Positions 42,046 through 51,612 of a DNA stretch of 64,000 nt are shown piece after piece. This stretch comes from Candidatus Bathyarchaeota archaeon (GTDB lineage: Archaea > Thermoproteota > Bathyarchaeia > TCS64). The stretch lies in assembly GCA_026014875.1 (NCBI GenBank), contig JAOZHO010000034.1, positions 1-64,000 on the forward strand, read 5' to 3'. Numbering within the stretch: position 1 is the first letter of the stretch; each line of letters starts with the position of its first letter. The notes beneath the pieces were generated by a model. It worked only from the letters and a program-made list of their open reading frames with translations. It ran no database searches and had not been told where the DNA came from. Made by a program: the position numbers and the translations under genes.

Positions 42046-43299
42046 CTATTCAAGCAGCATAATCTCACTGGTGAGGAGGGCCATCTCCCTCTCAGACAGT
42101 GTCTGGGGATGAACGGGAATGAGCAGTATGCCCCGCTTCTCCATGAAATCGAACCTTATCTCCTGGATGAACGTGTAAACGATATCGAACTCGAAACGGC
42201 TTATCAGGTATTCGAGCCCATCCAGGATCACAATAGGAGAAACATTGTTCTCAAGGAAATCGGATACAACCCTGTTGACTTCCTGGAGATTCGAGACGTG
42301 CCTACGCCCCACCATCTCTCGGGAGGAGATCAAAATAATGTTCTCAGAATGGATGCCATATTTCGTCTCCAGTTCTTCAGGGTTGTTCCGTGTCAGACAG
42401 AGTCCGGGGACACCATGGAACGTTAGATCGCGGAATATCCGGAAGGCCAACTCGTGCTCTGAACACAGATAGCTGCAGCCCTGCGATACGCCATTCAACT
42501 TGAAAACGAGTTCCCTTAGATTCGACTCGGCGAGTTTTTTCTCGGTAACGTCCCTGAAGACCACTCGCTTGGTGTATAGGTTACCCTCATTGTCGTACTC
42601 TTCAGAGAAATCCAGTAGGGTATCGATAATGGAACCGTCTTTCCTCCTCAACTGCCACTCGGACCCGTTGAGGTCGGCGGAGAGATCGAATGTGGGCTGC
42701 TTGTTGGTATCGCATGATGGGTCAGTTACTCTCAACCGAGAAATGGGCCCGTCCAGGATCTCGTCCTTCGAGAAGCCCAGGTTGTCCGCCATAGTTCTGT
42801 TGATGCTTCTGACGATCCCCTTTGTATCGACGCTGAGATACATCACAGGGGCGTTCTCGTAGAGGTCGTCCAGCAGGAGCCTCTGCCTCTCTATCTCCCT
42901 CTGGGCCGCTTTCAACCGGGTTATCCTCTCGAGCATGCTGATAAGGTCCCTGGCGTTGACCGGCTTGAGCAAGAAGGCGTCGGCCCCCTGGTTCAGGGAA
43001 CCCACCGCGGTCTCCACGGTGGCTTCACCCGAGACCATCATGATCCCCATGTTAGTGTCTTTCTCGCTCAGCCGGCGGAGAACCTCCACCCCATCGATGT
43101 CCGGCAGACGAATATCGATGATAGCCGCGTCGAACTCGTGTTCCTGTGCCGCTTGTAGAGCATCCGCGCCGTTAAATACGGAGAGAACTCCATACCCGAC
43201 CTCGTTGAGGATCATCTCGAGGCTCGCGCATAGATACTTGTCGTCGTCTACTATCAGGACTTCGGGTCTGGACCCCTCTTGCTGACCTTTTTCTCTCAA
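42046..43299 (-). CDS. response regulator with PAS and DUF835 domains
   Basis: A 417-residue signalling protein. Residues 12-128 are a receiver domain (VDDD, phosphoacceptor Asp62 in IIDIRLPD, Lys112 in LLKPVN); a helix leads to a PAS domain at about 143-262; the C-terminal 140 residues match DUF835 (VIVILDGLEYLISRFEFD-like, here in PIVILDGLEYLISRF). DUF835 occurs in archaeal signalling proteins and may relate to a degenerate KaiC fold. No histidine kinase is in the window. It is upstream of and co-directional with the KaiC-like ATPase. Confidence 0.88.
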   Translation of the reverse strand: MREKGQQEGSRPEVLIVDDDKYLCASLEMILNEVGYGVLSVFNGADALQAAQEHEFDAAIIDIRLPDIDGVEVLRRLSEKDTNMGIMMVSGEATVETAVGSLNQGADAFLLKPVNARDLISMLERITRLKAAQREIERQRLLLDDLYENAPVMYLSVDTKGIVRSINRTMADNLGFSKDEILDGPISRLRVTDPSCDTNKQPTFDLSADLNGSEWQLRRKDGSIIDTLLDFSEEYDNEGNLYTKRVVFRDVTEKKLAESNLRELVFKLNGVSQGCSYLCSEHELAFRIFRDLTFHGVPGLCLTRNNPEELETKYGIHSENIILISSREMVGRRHVSNLQEVNRVVSDFLENNVSPIVILDGLEYLISRFEFDIVYTFIQEIRFDFMEKRGILLIPVHPQTLSEREMALLTSEIMLLE

Positions 43300-43651
43300 A
43301 TTATCGGACCCTTCATTCTCGTAAATTTGTTTCCCAGCGTATCATACCCCTTTTGAACTGTGCCCATGAAGCCATAGTTAACGATTCTTCCAGGATTTGA
43401 CTCGACCACCGTTTCTCGCCTCGATATACTCTGAATGTCCACTGGCTTAGGGGTTAATCCCCGCGCGCATCACCCCCTTCTCGAAATTAGATAAATAGAT
43501 TATTACGGAATCCGACATAGCGTTGAAAGCACCATATCTTGAATAAATTGTGTACGCCAACCTGACGGTCTCCCCACTTGGCTATCAAAAATCCATGGTC
43601 TCTAGCAGTACCAAATATAAGCCCCTGCGGCATAGGAAGTTCTGATTCTAA
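43300..43651. other. spacer between response regulator and gatD
   Basis: No gene called. CCAAATATAA at 43611-43620 is a good TATA box for gatD (about 36 nt before its ATG). GGGGTTAATCCCC at 43450-43462 is a short perfect inverted repeat. On the minus strand an open frame runs from inside gatD to 43487 and its end (RDHGFLIAKWGDRQVGVHN) looks protein-like; I do not recognise it and do not call it. Confidence 0.4.
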
Positions 43652-44983
43652 ATGGGCGAGGACTCTCTGCAGGGCTACCGGGGGAGACTCAAAGTGGCCC
43701 TCAGGGCCATTGGAGCCGGGATCGGGGACCAGATCAAAGTGGAGTCCGGGGGTGCGGTGTACGAGGGCTCCCTGATGCCCCGCCTCGAGAGCGATGACGA
43801 ACACCACGTCGTACTCAAACTCAGGAACGGCTACAACCTCGGGATAAACTTCGACGCCTCCACGCAGATCGAGCGCGTGGGCGAGGCCGAGAAGCCCGAT
43901 TTCAGGCCCCCTCCCCTTCCCACCATGAATGAGAGGCTTCCCCGGGTGAGCATCGTGAGCACCGGGGGGACCATCGCGAGCCGGGTCGACTACACCACGG
44001 GGGGAGTCCATGCCGCCATCTCGTCCAAGGACCTCCTCAGCATCGTCCCCGAGCTCTCCGACTTTGCGGCCGTCGACGCAGACATCCTCTACAGCGTCTT
44101 CAGCGAGGACATCGATTCACGCCACTGGACCGGGATGGCCAGGATGGTGGAGGAGAAGGTCGACGACGGTGTGAAGGGCGTCGTCATAACCCACGGAACC
44201 GACACCCTAGGCTACTCCGCGGCGGCCCTCAGCTTCGCCCTGAGAGACTTGCCTATCCCCGTTATACTAGTGGGTTCTCAGAGGAGCTCCGACCGGCCCA
44301 GCAGCGACGCCGCCACGAACCTGGTGGGAGTTGTCACCGCCGCTGCGACCGCACCCTTCGCCGAGGTGGTCCTAGGGATGCACGAGACCACGTCGGATAC
44401 CAGCATCGTGTTCCACAGGGGCACAAAGGTGAGGAAGTGCCACACCAGCGCAAGGTACGCTTTCCAGTCCGTCAACACCGATCCCCTCGCCAGGGTGGTC
44501 GAGGGAAGGGTGGAGATGCTGGAGGACGATTATCGAAGGAGGAATGAGGGCCCCCTCGAGGTCATGGACGGCTTCGAGGAGAAGACCGCCCTCTTGAAGT
44601 TCCACCCGGGTTTCCAACCCAAAGTTGTGGATTGGTTCGTCGACGATGGTTACAAGGGGCTGATCCTGGAGGGGACGGGCCTCGGCCATGTGAGCACGGG
44701 TCTCTACGCCGTCATCGAGAGGGCCGTCGAGGAGGGGCTCTACGTCGGGATGACCTCCCAGTGCATCTGGGGTAGGATCGACATGGACGTCTACACCACG
44801 GGCCGGGAACTCCAGCAGCTGGGGGTGGAGCCCCTCGGGGACATTCTCCCGGAGACCGCCTACGTGAAGCTGATGTGGGCCCTCGCCAACTCGGAGGACC
44901 TGGAGGCGGCGAAGGCGCTGATGCGGGAGAACATTGCGGGTGAGTACTCGGACAGGACCCTCTACACCGGGAGGTTCGGCTGA
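43652..44983 (+). CDS. gatD: glutamyl-tRNA(Gln) amidotransferase subunit D
   Basis: A 443-residue archaeal-type asparaginase-like subunit that supplies ammonia for Glu-tRNA(Gln) to Gln-tRNA(Gln). An N-terminal AnsB-type beta barrel (residues 1-80) precedes the asparaginase fold: VSIVSTGGTIASRVDY (first catalytic Thr), VVITHGTDTLGYSAAAL (second Thr, Asp), and a Lys in the NLVGVVTAA region. The stop codon overlaps gatE as TGATG. GatDE is found only in archaea. Confidence 0.95.
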   Translation: MGEDSLQGYRGRLKVALRAIGAGIGDQIKVESGGAVYEGSLMPRLESDDEHHVVLKLRNGYNLGINFDASTQIERVGEAEKPDFRPPPLPTMNERLPRVSIVSTGGTIASRVDYTTGGVHAAISSKDLLSIVPELSDFAAVDADILYSVFSEDIDSRHWTGMARMVEEKVDDGVKGVVITHGTDTLGYSAAALSFALRDLPIPVILVGSQRSSDRPSSDAATNLVGVVTAAATAPFAEVVLGMHETTSDTSIVFHRGTKVRKCHTSARYAFQSVNTDPLARVVEGRVEMLEDDYRRRNEGPLEVMDGFEEKTALLKFHPGFQPKVVDWFVDDGYKGLILEGTGLGHVSTGLYAVIERAVEEGLYVGMTSQCIWGRIDMDVYTTGRELQQLGVEPLGDILPETAYVKLMWALANSEDLEAAKALMRENIAGEYSDRTLYTGRFG

Positions 44984-46875
44984 TGGACTACGGGAAGCTG
45001 GGGCTCAAGGTGGGCCTCGAGATCCACCAGGAGCTCGCCACCCAGCACAAGCTTTTCTGCCAGTGTCCACCGGAGCTCTTCAAGGAGGAGCTCGAGTACA
45101 CCTTCCTCCGCCGCCTCAGGCCCAGCCAGAGCGAGCTGGGGGAGATCGACCCCGCAGCCCTCTTCGAGTTCATGAAAGGTAGGACGATGCTATACGAGGC
45201 GAACAGGGCCACCAGCTGCCTCGTCGAGATGGACGAGGAGCCCCCAGGGCCATTGAACCCCGAAGCCCTCGACGTCTGCCTCACATTCGCTCTACTGACC
45301 GACTCCAAGCCCGTCGACGAGGTTCACGTGATGAGGAAGATCGTGGTGGACGGCTCCAACACAACCGGGTTCCAGAGGACCTGCGTGGTGAGCGTGGGGG
45401 GCTCCGTCGAGTCTGAGGGCAAGGCCTACGGCATCCAGCACATCGGCCTCGAGGAGGACGCCGCGAGGAAAGTCAGAGACGAGGGGGAGGTGAGCCGCTA
45501 CAGGATCGACAGGCTCGGGATACCCCTCATGGAGGTGGCCACCGATCCCGTCATCTATTCCCCGGAGGAGGCCGAGAGGGTGGCCCTTGCGATTGGCCGC
45601 CTACTGAGAGCCACGGGAAAGGTGAGGAGGGGCCTCGGCTCCATACGGCAGGACGTGAACGTCTCCATCACCGACGGCGCCCTCATCGAGATCAAGGGGG
45701 TCCAGGAGCTGGGCCTCGTCTCCAAGGTCGTGGAGTATGAGGTCCAGAGACAGGTGGCCCTACTGGGGTTGACCGAGGAGCTGGCGGGTCGAGGCGTCGG
45801 GGAAGGGGATCTCAACGGGGACTTGGTCGACGTCTCTAGTCTCTTCAAGGGGACCAAGAGCCGTATCATCAAGAACGCCCTCAAGAATGGGGGCGTCGTC
45901 CTCGCCGTCAGGCTCCCCGGTTTCGCGAGGATAGTGGGAAGCGAGCTCTGCCCCGGGAGGAGGCTCGGCTCCGAGATGGCCGACCACGCCCGCTTCCACG
46001 GTGGGGTCAAAGGGATATTCCACACAGACGAGCTCCCCGCCTACGACATATCGGAGGGGGAGGTCCAAGCCCTCAAGGAGCGAATGGGGGCGGAGGCATC
46101 GGACGCCGTAGTCATAGTCGCCGACGATGAGGACAAGTCAAGGAAGGCCCTCGAGGCTGTCGTCGCTAGAGCTAAACAAGCGCTTCATGGGATTCCCCGG
46201 GAGACGCGGTCAGCGAACCCCGACGGAACCACACACTTCACACGGCCCCGCCCCGGAGCGGCGAGAATGTACCCCGAAACCGACGTCGTCTCCATCCCCG
46301 TCACCTCCGAGAGGCTCGAGGCATTAAAGGCGGCCCTCCCGGAGATGCCCGAGGAGAAACTAGAACGGATCAAAGCCGATTACGACCTCAACGAGAAACT
46401 GGCCCGACAGATAGTGAACTCGATCCACGCCGAGTTCTTCGAGGAGCTGGCGAAGGAAGGATTGGGGGACACCACGCTCCTCGCGGTGACCCTCACGGAG
46501 ACCTTGAAAAGCCTGGAGCGGGATGGGGTTCCCGTCGGAAGCCTCGATGAGCCAGTGATGACGGGTGTCTTCGCATTGGTTAACGAGGGGAGGACGGCCA
46601 AAGAGTCTGTCCCCGAGCTCCTGACATGGCTCTCCTCCAATCCGGGGCGGTCCGCAGACGAAGCCCTTGACTCCCTGGGCCTCGGGATGATGGCTGTCGA
46701 AGTGCTGCGGGAACTGGTCGAGGCAAGGGTCTCCGAGAAGTCGGAGATGGTTGAGCAGATGGGGATGAAGGCGTTCGGTCCCCTCATGGGGCTGATTATG
46801 GGGGAGGTCCGGGGGAAGGCTCAAGCGGGGGACGTTCAGAACCTTCTCAGGAAGGCTCTGCAGGAGAGACCTTAG
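44983..46875 (+). CDS. gatE: glutamyl-tRNA(Gln) amidotransferase subunit E
   Basis: A 630-residue tRNA-binding and kinase/transamidase subunit. It opens with KVGLEIHQELATQHKLFCQCP, the GatB/E cradle signature, has an AspRS-like insertion (GFARIVGSELCPGRRLGSEM) that is specific for GatE, and the C-terminal GatB/Yqey helical domain from about residue 470. Translationally coupled with gatD. The stop codon overlaps the mannosyltransferase gene tail-to-tail (TTAG). Confidence 0.95.
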   Translation: MDYGKLGLKVGLEIHQELATQHKLFCQCPPELFKEELEYTFLRRLRPSQSELGEIDPAALFEFMKGRTMLYEANRATSCLVEMDEEPPGPLNPEALDVCLTFALLTDSKPVDEVHVMRKIVVDGSNTTGFQRTCVVSVGGSVESEGKAYGIQHIGLEEDAARKVRDEGEVSRYRIDRLGIPLMEVATDPVIYSPEEAERVALAIGRLLRATGKVRRGLGSIRQDVNVSITDGALIEIKGVQELGLVSKVVEYEVQRQVALLGLTEELAGRGVGEGDLNGDLVDVSSLFKGTKSRIIKNALKNGGVVLAVRLPGFARIVGSELCPGRRLGSEMADHARFHGGVKGIFHTDELPAYDISEGEVQALKERMGAEASDAVVIVADDEDKSRKALEAVVARAKQALHGIPRETRSANPDGTTHFTRPRPGAARMYPETDVVSIPVTSERLEALKAALPEMPEEKLERIKADYDLNEKLARQIVNSIHAEFFEELAKEGLGDTTLLAVTLTETLKSLERDGVPVGSLDEPVMTGVFALVNEGRTAKESVPELLTWLSSNPGRSADEALDSLGLGMMAVEVLRELVEARVSEKSEMVEQMGMKAFGPLMGLIMGEVRGKAQAGDVQNLLRKALQERP

Positions 46876-48530
46876 AACGCCCAACTCCTGAGAATCCTGA
46901 GTAGGCCTCTCAAACCGTTGTGAACCGGGCTCCCTGAGATTACGGGATAGTAGAGCACGAAGGCGATCATGACTAGGAGCAGATAGAGTACAGTCTTTGG
47001 TCTCTTCTCATTCCTCTGCCAGATGTCCGTCATCCGTTCCGAGACCGCCAGGCACAATATGGGGACATTGGGGAAAAAGTGATACAGGAAGAGGGACCTC
47101 GAAATCAGAGCGTAGGGAAGCCACTGGAAAGCGAACATGGTCACCAGGAAAACCCGGGAGGGAGCACCCCCTCTGGTTACTCTCGAAGTTTCATTGATCA
47201 TTACGATTAAACCAACCCACCAAATCGCTGGATTACCCATGGCTACCATGGTGGACACCCACTCTCCTCCAAGCTCGGAAATATACAGCCAGACGGGCCT
47301 CGTGAGGAGAGGCCAGCTCCACCAGGGAGAGGAGTAGCCGTGGCCGGCCTCCAAGCCAGAGTGGTAGCCGAGCATGGATAACTGCCTTGCGAACACGTCC
47401 CTCAGCGAATGCCCTAGGCCCAAGTAGGGAATGTAGGTCAGGAAGTAGACCAACACGAAGACCGCCGCTGTCCCCGCAAGGACCAGGAAAACATTCCCGT
47501 TGACTGCCCCCGATCGCTTTCGGCCATCCCTACTCCTCAGGAAACCGATGCGAATCAGCCCCAGAGTGAAGAATTGTGCTGCGAGGCCGAATGCGGCGGT
47601 CCACTTCGTGGCGAACCCTAGTGCCGATAGGATTACTGCCGCAAAGAGGGGTCTCAGCGAGGTCCCCCAACCCGCATCCAGCACGCCCTTCATGTATCTG
47701 TAGAAAAAGAGCAGCGAGGCGAGGGAGAAGAAGGCGAGGAAGATGTCGGTGGTAGCCATCCGCCCCATCGTGAAATGCATAAAGTCGAACCCCAACAGCA
47801 AAGCCGAGAAGAGCCCCCCCAGCCAGGACCCGCTGATCTCTTTCCCAAGGAGGTAGATCACAGGCATCATCGCCGAGGCGAAGAAAACCCCGGCGATCCT
47901 CCAGCCAAGGGGATTGTTGCCCAGAACCGAGATCCCCGCCGCGATGATGAGTTTACCCAAGGGGGGATGCGTGTCCTCGAAGGGGTCCCGCCCGGAGAGG
48001 TAGTCCTCGGCGGCCCTGACGTAATAGACCTCGTCGAAGACCGATTCGGACATGTATGTGGGCGGATATTGGGCTAGGTCCTGCTCGTCGGTCAATGCCT
48101 CAAGGGAACCTGAGGGACCATCCGCCCCCCAAACGGTCAGGTCTTCGACGCGACCATCCTCACCTGCGACGATCATCTCCAAGATCTCGCCGTGTGAGCT
48201 ATCGAAGTCTATCATCAAGAATCGTGTGAGACGGTCTACGCTGACCCTCCTCCATCGGTTATAACCATCCACGGTTGCCTCAGCGGCCTTGTCCCAGGAA
48301 TCAGGCTCCCCCGTGAATATCTCCAGATTCAACTCCCCTGTCTTGACCATGAACACGATCTCACTGACATCCACCGGGGATCCGAGATCGACGATGACCC
48401 GGGCACTCCCGGAGACCGACCATCCCGATGACGGAATCTCGTCATGGCCGAGGTTCCACGATGCCAATAAAAAGAAGATTATGGAAAGAGAGAGAACGAT
48501 AACGGTGTCTCTCTTGAGAGGGGGCATCAT
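46872..48530 (-). CDS. PMT-family dolichyl-phosphate mannosyltransferase with extracytoplasmic beta domain
   Basis: A 552-residue membrane glycosyltransferase (GT39-like). TM1 is at about 9-24. Residues 35-135 form a soluble beta-rich domain (VIVDLGSPVDVSEIVFMV, WRRVSVDRLTRFLMIDF) that resembles a discoidin-type fold and is not usual at this place. Then come the catalytic SVFDEVYYVRAA (165-167 FDE) and THPPLGKLIIA (188-190), followed by about ten helices. It should transfer sugar from a polyprenyl carrier to proteins outside the cell. Start 48530 avoids overlap with the divergent GT2 gene. Confidence 0.85.
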   Translation of the reverse strand: MMPPLKRDTVIVLSLSIIFFLLASWNLGHDEIPSSGWSVSGSARVIVDLGSPVDVSEIVFMVKTGELNLEIFTGEPDSWDKAAEATVDGYNRWRRVSVDRLTRFLMIDFDSSHGEILEMIVAGEDGRVEDLTVWGADGPSGSLEALTDEQDLAQYPPTYMSESVFDEVYYVRAAEDYLSGRDPFEDTHPPLGKLIIAAGISVLGNNPLGWRIAGVFFASAMMPVIYLLGKEISGSWLGGLFSALLLGFDFMHFTMGRMATTDIFLAFFSLASLLFFYRYMKGVLDAGWGTSLRPLFAAVILSALGFATKWTAAFGLAAQFFTLGLIRIGFLRSRDGRKRSGAVNGNVFLVLAGTAAVFVLVYFLTYIPYLGLGHSLRDVFARQLSMLGYHSGLEAGHGYSSPWWSWPLLTRPVWLYISELGGEWVSTMVAMGNPAIWWVGLIVMINETSRVTRGGAPSRVFLVTMFAFQWLPYALISRSLFLYHFFPNVPILCLAVSERMTDIWQRNEKRPKTVLYLLLVMIAFVLYYPVISGSPVHNGLRGLLRILRSWAF

Positions 48531-48627
48531 CCGGGGATTCCGATCATAATTCAGCGCGGCTCTTATAGCGTTTAGGCGGACTCGAGAGGGATTCTTTATT
48601 TGGCTGGAAAGGAAAGGAAGTAAGACT
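48531..48627. promoter_or_regulatory. divergent promoter of mannosyltransferase and GT2 genes
   Basis: The 97-bp spacer must hold promoters in both directions. TTATAGCG (48560-48567) and TTCTTTATTTGG (48591-48602) are the AT-rich elements; the second lies about 30 nt before TTG 48628. Confidence 0.4.
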
Positions 48628-49332
48628 TTGGTCAAGATCATAGCCACCCTCCCCTGTCATAACGACGTTGCTTTCCTTGAGAAAGCGGTGGATGCAATGA
48701 AAAAAGGGCTGATGAGCTATGGTGACGACTACCTGATCGTCATCGCCGAGGATGGCTCCACCGACGGCTCGGCCGAGCTTGCCGGGAAACTGGCATCATC
48801 AGATACCAGCATTATCCACATTCACGACGAAAGGAAACTGGGGAGAGGACGCGCCCTGATGAATGCTTGGAAGATGTTCGACGGCGAGATCTACGCATTC
48901 ATAGATTGCGACCTGGCCACGGACATGAGCTTCTTCCCCCAGCTACTAGGATACATCGAAGAAGGCTACGATCTGGCCACGGGGTCCCGATACGGCGAAG
49001 AAGCTGTAACCACTCGACCGTTTCTGCGGGGGATCACGAGCAAGGCGTACAATGGGATCATCCGGCTTGTGTTCAACGACGGTATCCGTGATCATCAGTG
49101 CGGATTCAAGGCCTTCTCCCGGGTCATGGTGGAGCATTTATTGGAGGAGAGCCGCCACGACGATTGGTTCTGGGACACTGAGGCGATCGTGCTCGCTAGG
49201 CGAGGCGGATTCAAACTCGTCGAGTTCCCGGTGGTGTGGGAGGAGAAAAAGGGGAGCCGCACCCCCCTCAAGCGATTGTTGAAGGATGTCTGGATCCACG
49301 GGAAGGGCTTGGTGAAACTGCTCTTCCGATGA
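48628..49332 (+). CDS. GT2 family polyprenyl-phosphate mannose synthase-like protein
   Basis: A 234-residue GT-A enzyme. The nucleotide-sugar site IAEDGSTDGSAELAG, DCDLATDM (DXD equivalent) and the catalytic RDHQCGFKAFSR segment with WDTEAIVLA follow Dol-P-Man/Dol-P-Glc synthases. No C-terminal membrane helices. It likely makes the lipid-linked sugar used by the divergent PMT-family protein. The start is TTG. Confidence 0.87.
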   Translation: MVKIIATLPCHNDVAFLEKAVDAMKKGLMSYGDDYLIVIAEDGSTDGSAELAGKLASSDTSIIHIHDERKLGRGRALMNAWKMFDGEIYAFIDCDLATDMSFFPQLLGYIEEGYDLATGSRYGEEAVTTRPFLRGITSKAYNGIIRLVFNDGIRDHQCGFKAFSRVMVEHLLEESRHDDWFWDTEAIVLARRGGFKLVEFPVVWEEKKGSRTPLKRLLKDVWIHGKGLVKLLFR

Positions 49333-49388
49333 CCGGAATGATTTATCCCGAATCAGAAACGGCCTAGGCCAGCATCTCTAAAATAGAG

Positions 49389-51035
49389 GTGACGAACAAA
49401 TCTGAGGATGCATCGATCATGACCTCAATATACGCCGATAAAGTTCTCGTGAACGGAAATATTCACACTGGTAGCGGGCGCTATACTACATCTCTCGCCA
49501 TCCTTGGAGAGAGGATCGCTCTCCTGGGCTCCGATGAAGAGGTGCTCGAGTCTGCGGGTCCCGGGACCCAAGTCATCGACCTCAAGGGACGGCTTGTGAT
49601 ACCCGGTTTCATCGACACGCACATTCATCCCTCCATGGCCGGGGCGCTGCTGACCGGGGACATCGACTTCAAGACCCTCCAGCCTGAATCCATACACCAG
49701 CTCCAAGAGATCGTGAGAAATAAGGCCTCCGAGACCCCAAAAGGGGAGTGGATCCAAGGCTGGGGATACGATGAGGAAAGGTTCACCGAGGGCAGGCTAC
49801 CCAACCGCTGGGAACTCGACGCAGCCGCTCCCGACAACCCCGTCTTCATTGTCCAGACATGCGGCCACGTAGCCGCAGCCAACTCAAAAGCTCTAGATAT
49901 AGGCGGAGTGTCGAAAGACATGCCCGATCCAAAGCAGGGGATCATCGACAGGAACCCCGACGGGGAGCCCACCGGGGTCCTCAGGAACAGGGCTCAGCGT
50001 CTGGTGAAAGCACACCTCCCCCCCAGGGGCCGCCGAAGGATGAAAGCGGCCCTGAGGGTGGCCCTTGAGAGGCTCGCCTCCCATGGCGTGACGGGTATTC
50101 ACGACGCCTGGTCGGGTCCCTCTCTGATCAGGATCTATCAGGAGCTCCTCTCCGAAGGTAGGCTCTCGGTGAGGGTGGGCCTGATGCCCCCGATAGCCAA
50201 CAGATTCGAGGGGGACTACCTCCAGCAGCTAACCTCCCTGGGCCTGCAGACAGGCTTCGGGAGCCCCATGCTCAGATTCGTGGGTGCGAAGGTGGCCCTG
50301 GACGGCATGCTCAGAAGCGGGACCGCGGCCCTCAGAGAGGACTATGAAGGAAAGAAAGGCGACCGGGGGCTCCTCACCATCGACGTCGACACCCTCCAGG
50401 AGAAGGTGAAAGCCTGCCACACAGCCGGCATCAGGGTCTGCATTCACGCTGAGGGAGACAGGGGCATCGACACGGCCCTGGACGCCATCGAGTTGGCGAG
50501 GGAAGCGAAACTGGAGGCAGAGCTGAGGCATCGCATCGAGCATTTCGGTCTCTGCCACCCCGACCAGATGAGGAGGATGAAGAGGCTGGGGGTCATCCCC
50601 TCGGTCTCCATCAACTTCATCCGCGACATCGGTGAGGGTTATCAAAGGGTCCTGGGGCCGGAGAGGTCAGAGTGGGTCTACCCCCTGAAATCCCTGGAGG
50701 AGCACGGCATCGTGGGCTCATGCAACTCCGATTGGCCTGTCTCCGTGGGCAACCCAATGATCGGCCTCCACTCCGCCGTGGCGAGGAGGACGTGGAATGA
50801 AAATGACCTCGGGGCGAGCCAGGGAGTATCCATCGAGGCGGCGGTGAAGGCCTACACCTGGAACGGGGCCTATGCCTCCAACGAGGAGGATATCAAGGGC
50901 TCGATCGATGTGGGGAAGCTGGCGGACCTCGCCGTGGTCGACCGCGATATCTTCACTGTTCCCGTGGACGAGATCCTAGATGCGCGGGTGGATATGACCC
51001 TCGTAGGCGGGCGAGTGGTCTACCGGAGAGCGTAG
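49389..51035 (+). CDS. YtcJ-type amidohydrolase
   Basis: A 548-residue metal-dependent amidohydrolase of the YtcJ/N-substituted formamide deformylase family. Typical features: VLVNGNIHTG near the start, GFIDTHIHPSMAG with metal His pair (about residues 76-80), IHDAWSGPS, CIHAEGD, RIEHFGLCHPDQM, SDWPVSVGNP and the final VDMTLVGGRVVYR. Substrate unknown. The start is GTG 49389 or ATG 49419; neither has a clear ribosome binding site. It opens the catabolic island. Confidence 0.88.
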   Translation: MTNKSEDASIMTSIYADKVLVNGNIHTGSGRYTTSLAILGERIALLGSDEEVLESAGPGTQVIDLKGRLVIPGFIDTHIHPSMAGALLTGDIDFKTLQPESIHQLQEIVRNKASETPKGEWIQGWGYDEERFTEGRLPNRWELDAAAPDNPVFIVQTCGHVAAANSKALDIGGVSKDMPDPKQGIIDRNPDGEPTGVLRNRAQRLVKAHLPPRGRRRMKAALRVALERLASHGVTGIHDAWSGPSLIRIYQELLSEGRLSVRVGLMPPIANRFEGDYLQQLTSLGLQTGFGSPMLRFVGAKVALDGMLRSGTAALREDYEGKKGDRGLLTIDVDTLQEKVKACHTAGIRVCIHAEGDRGIDTALDAIELAREAKLEAELRHRIEHFGLCHPDQMRRMKRLGVIPSVSINFIRDIGEGYQRVLGPERSEWVYPLKSLEEHGIVGSCNSDWPVSVGNPMIGLHSAVARRTWNENDLGASQGVSIEAAVKAYTWNGAYASNEEDIKGSIDVGKLADLAVVDRDIFTVPVDEILDARVDMTLVGGRVVYRRA

Positions 51036-51111
51036 CTAACCCTGATGCGTTGGCTTTAAAGCATCCACGGCCCACTATTTGCCAGTTCCGATTAAAACAG
51101 GAGTTCAGACG

Positions 51112-51612
51112 ATGGATGTGATGGACGCGATCCTGAAGAGGCGAAGCATCAGAGCCTTCACCGATGAGCCCGTTCCTGGCGAGGCCGTCGAGAGGCTGTT
51201 GGAGGCAGCCCGTTGGGCCCCCTCCGGGGGGAACAGGCAGTTCTGGAGGTTCATCGAGGTCAGGGACCCTAGGAGACTCGATATGATCAAGATGTTCTCG
51301 GCGGGGCTCAAAGGAGACCCTACTCTCATCATCGCCATCTGCGCCAAGGTCTCCGAGCCCATGAACCTCCTCGACCTCGGTATGGCATCGGAGAACATCA
51401 TGCTGGAGGCCGTCGAGCTGGGGCTTGGGAGCTGCGCCATCGCCTCCTACAGCGAGGGGCCGGTTAAACAGCTCCTGGGGATACCTGACGACACGGACCT
51501 GGTGCTCCTCCTCTCCATGGGCTACCCCGACGAGAGCCCCGCACCTAGACCCAAGAAGCCACTGAACGAAATAGCCTTCAGCGAAAAGTTCGGGGAGGGC
51601 TTCAGATCGTGA
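51112..51612 (+). CDS. nitroreductase-family flavoprotein
   Basis: A 166-residue FMN oxidoreductase. DAILKRRSIRAFTDEPVPGE, EAARWAPSGGNRQFWRF and the ASENIMLEAVELGLGSC segment are characteristic. It is on the short side for the family. ATG 51112 is preceded by AGGAG at good spacing; the upstream TTG is less likely. The stop overlaps the next gene as GTGA. Confidence 0.88.
   Translation: MDVMDAILKRRSIRAFTDEPVPGEAVERLLEAARWAPSGGNRQFWRFIEVRDPRRLDMIKMFSAGLKGDPTLIIAICAKVSEPMNLLDLGMASENIMLEAVELGLGSCAIASYSEGPVKQLLGIPDDTDLVLLLSMGYPDESPAPRPKKPLNEIAFSEKFGEGFRS

Noticed and set aside
43487-44011. 174-codon minus-strand frame running out of gatD
   Set aside because: Most of it is antisense to gatD. Its last 50 residues look protein-like but match no family I know, so it is only mentioned under the spacer.
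48531-48647. 39-residue N-terminal extension of the PMT-family protein
   Set aside because: It would overlap the start of the divergent GT2 gene, and the membrane helix begins right after ATG 48530.
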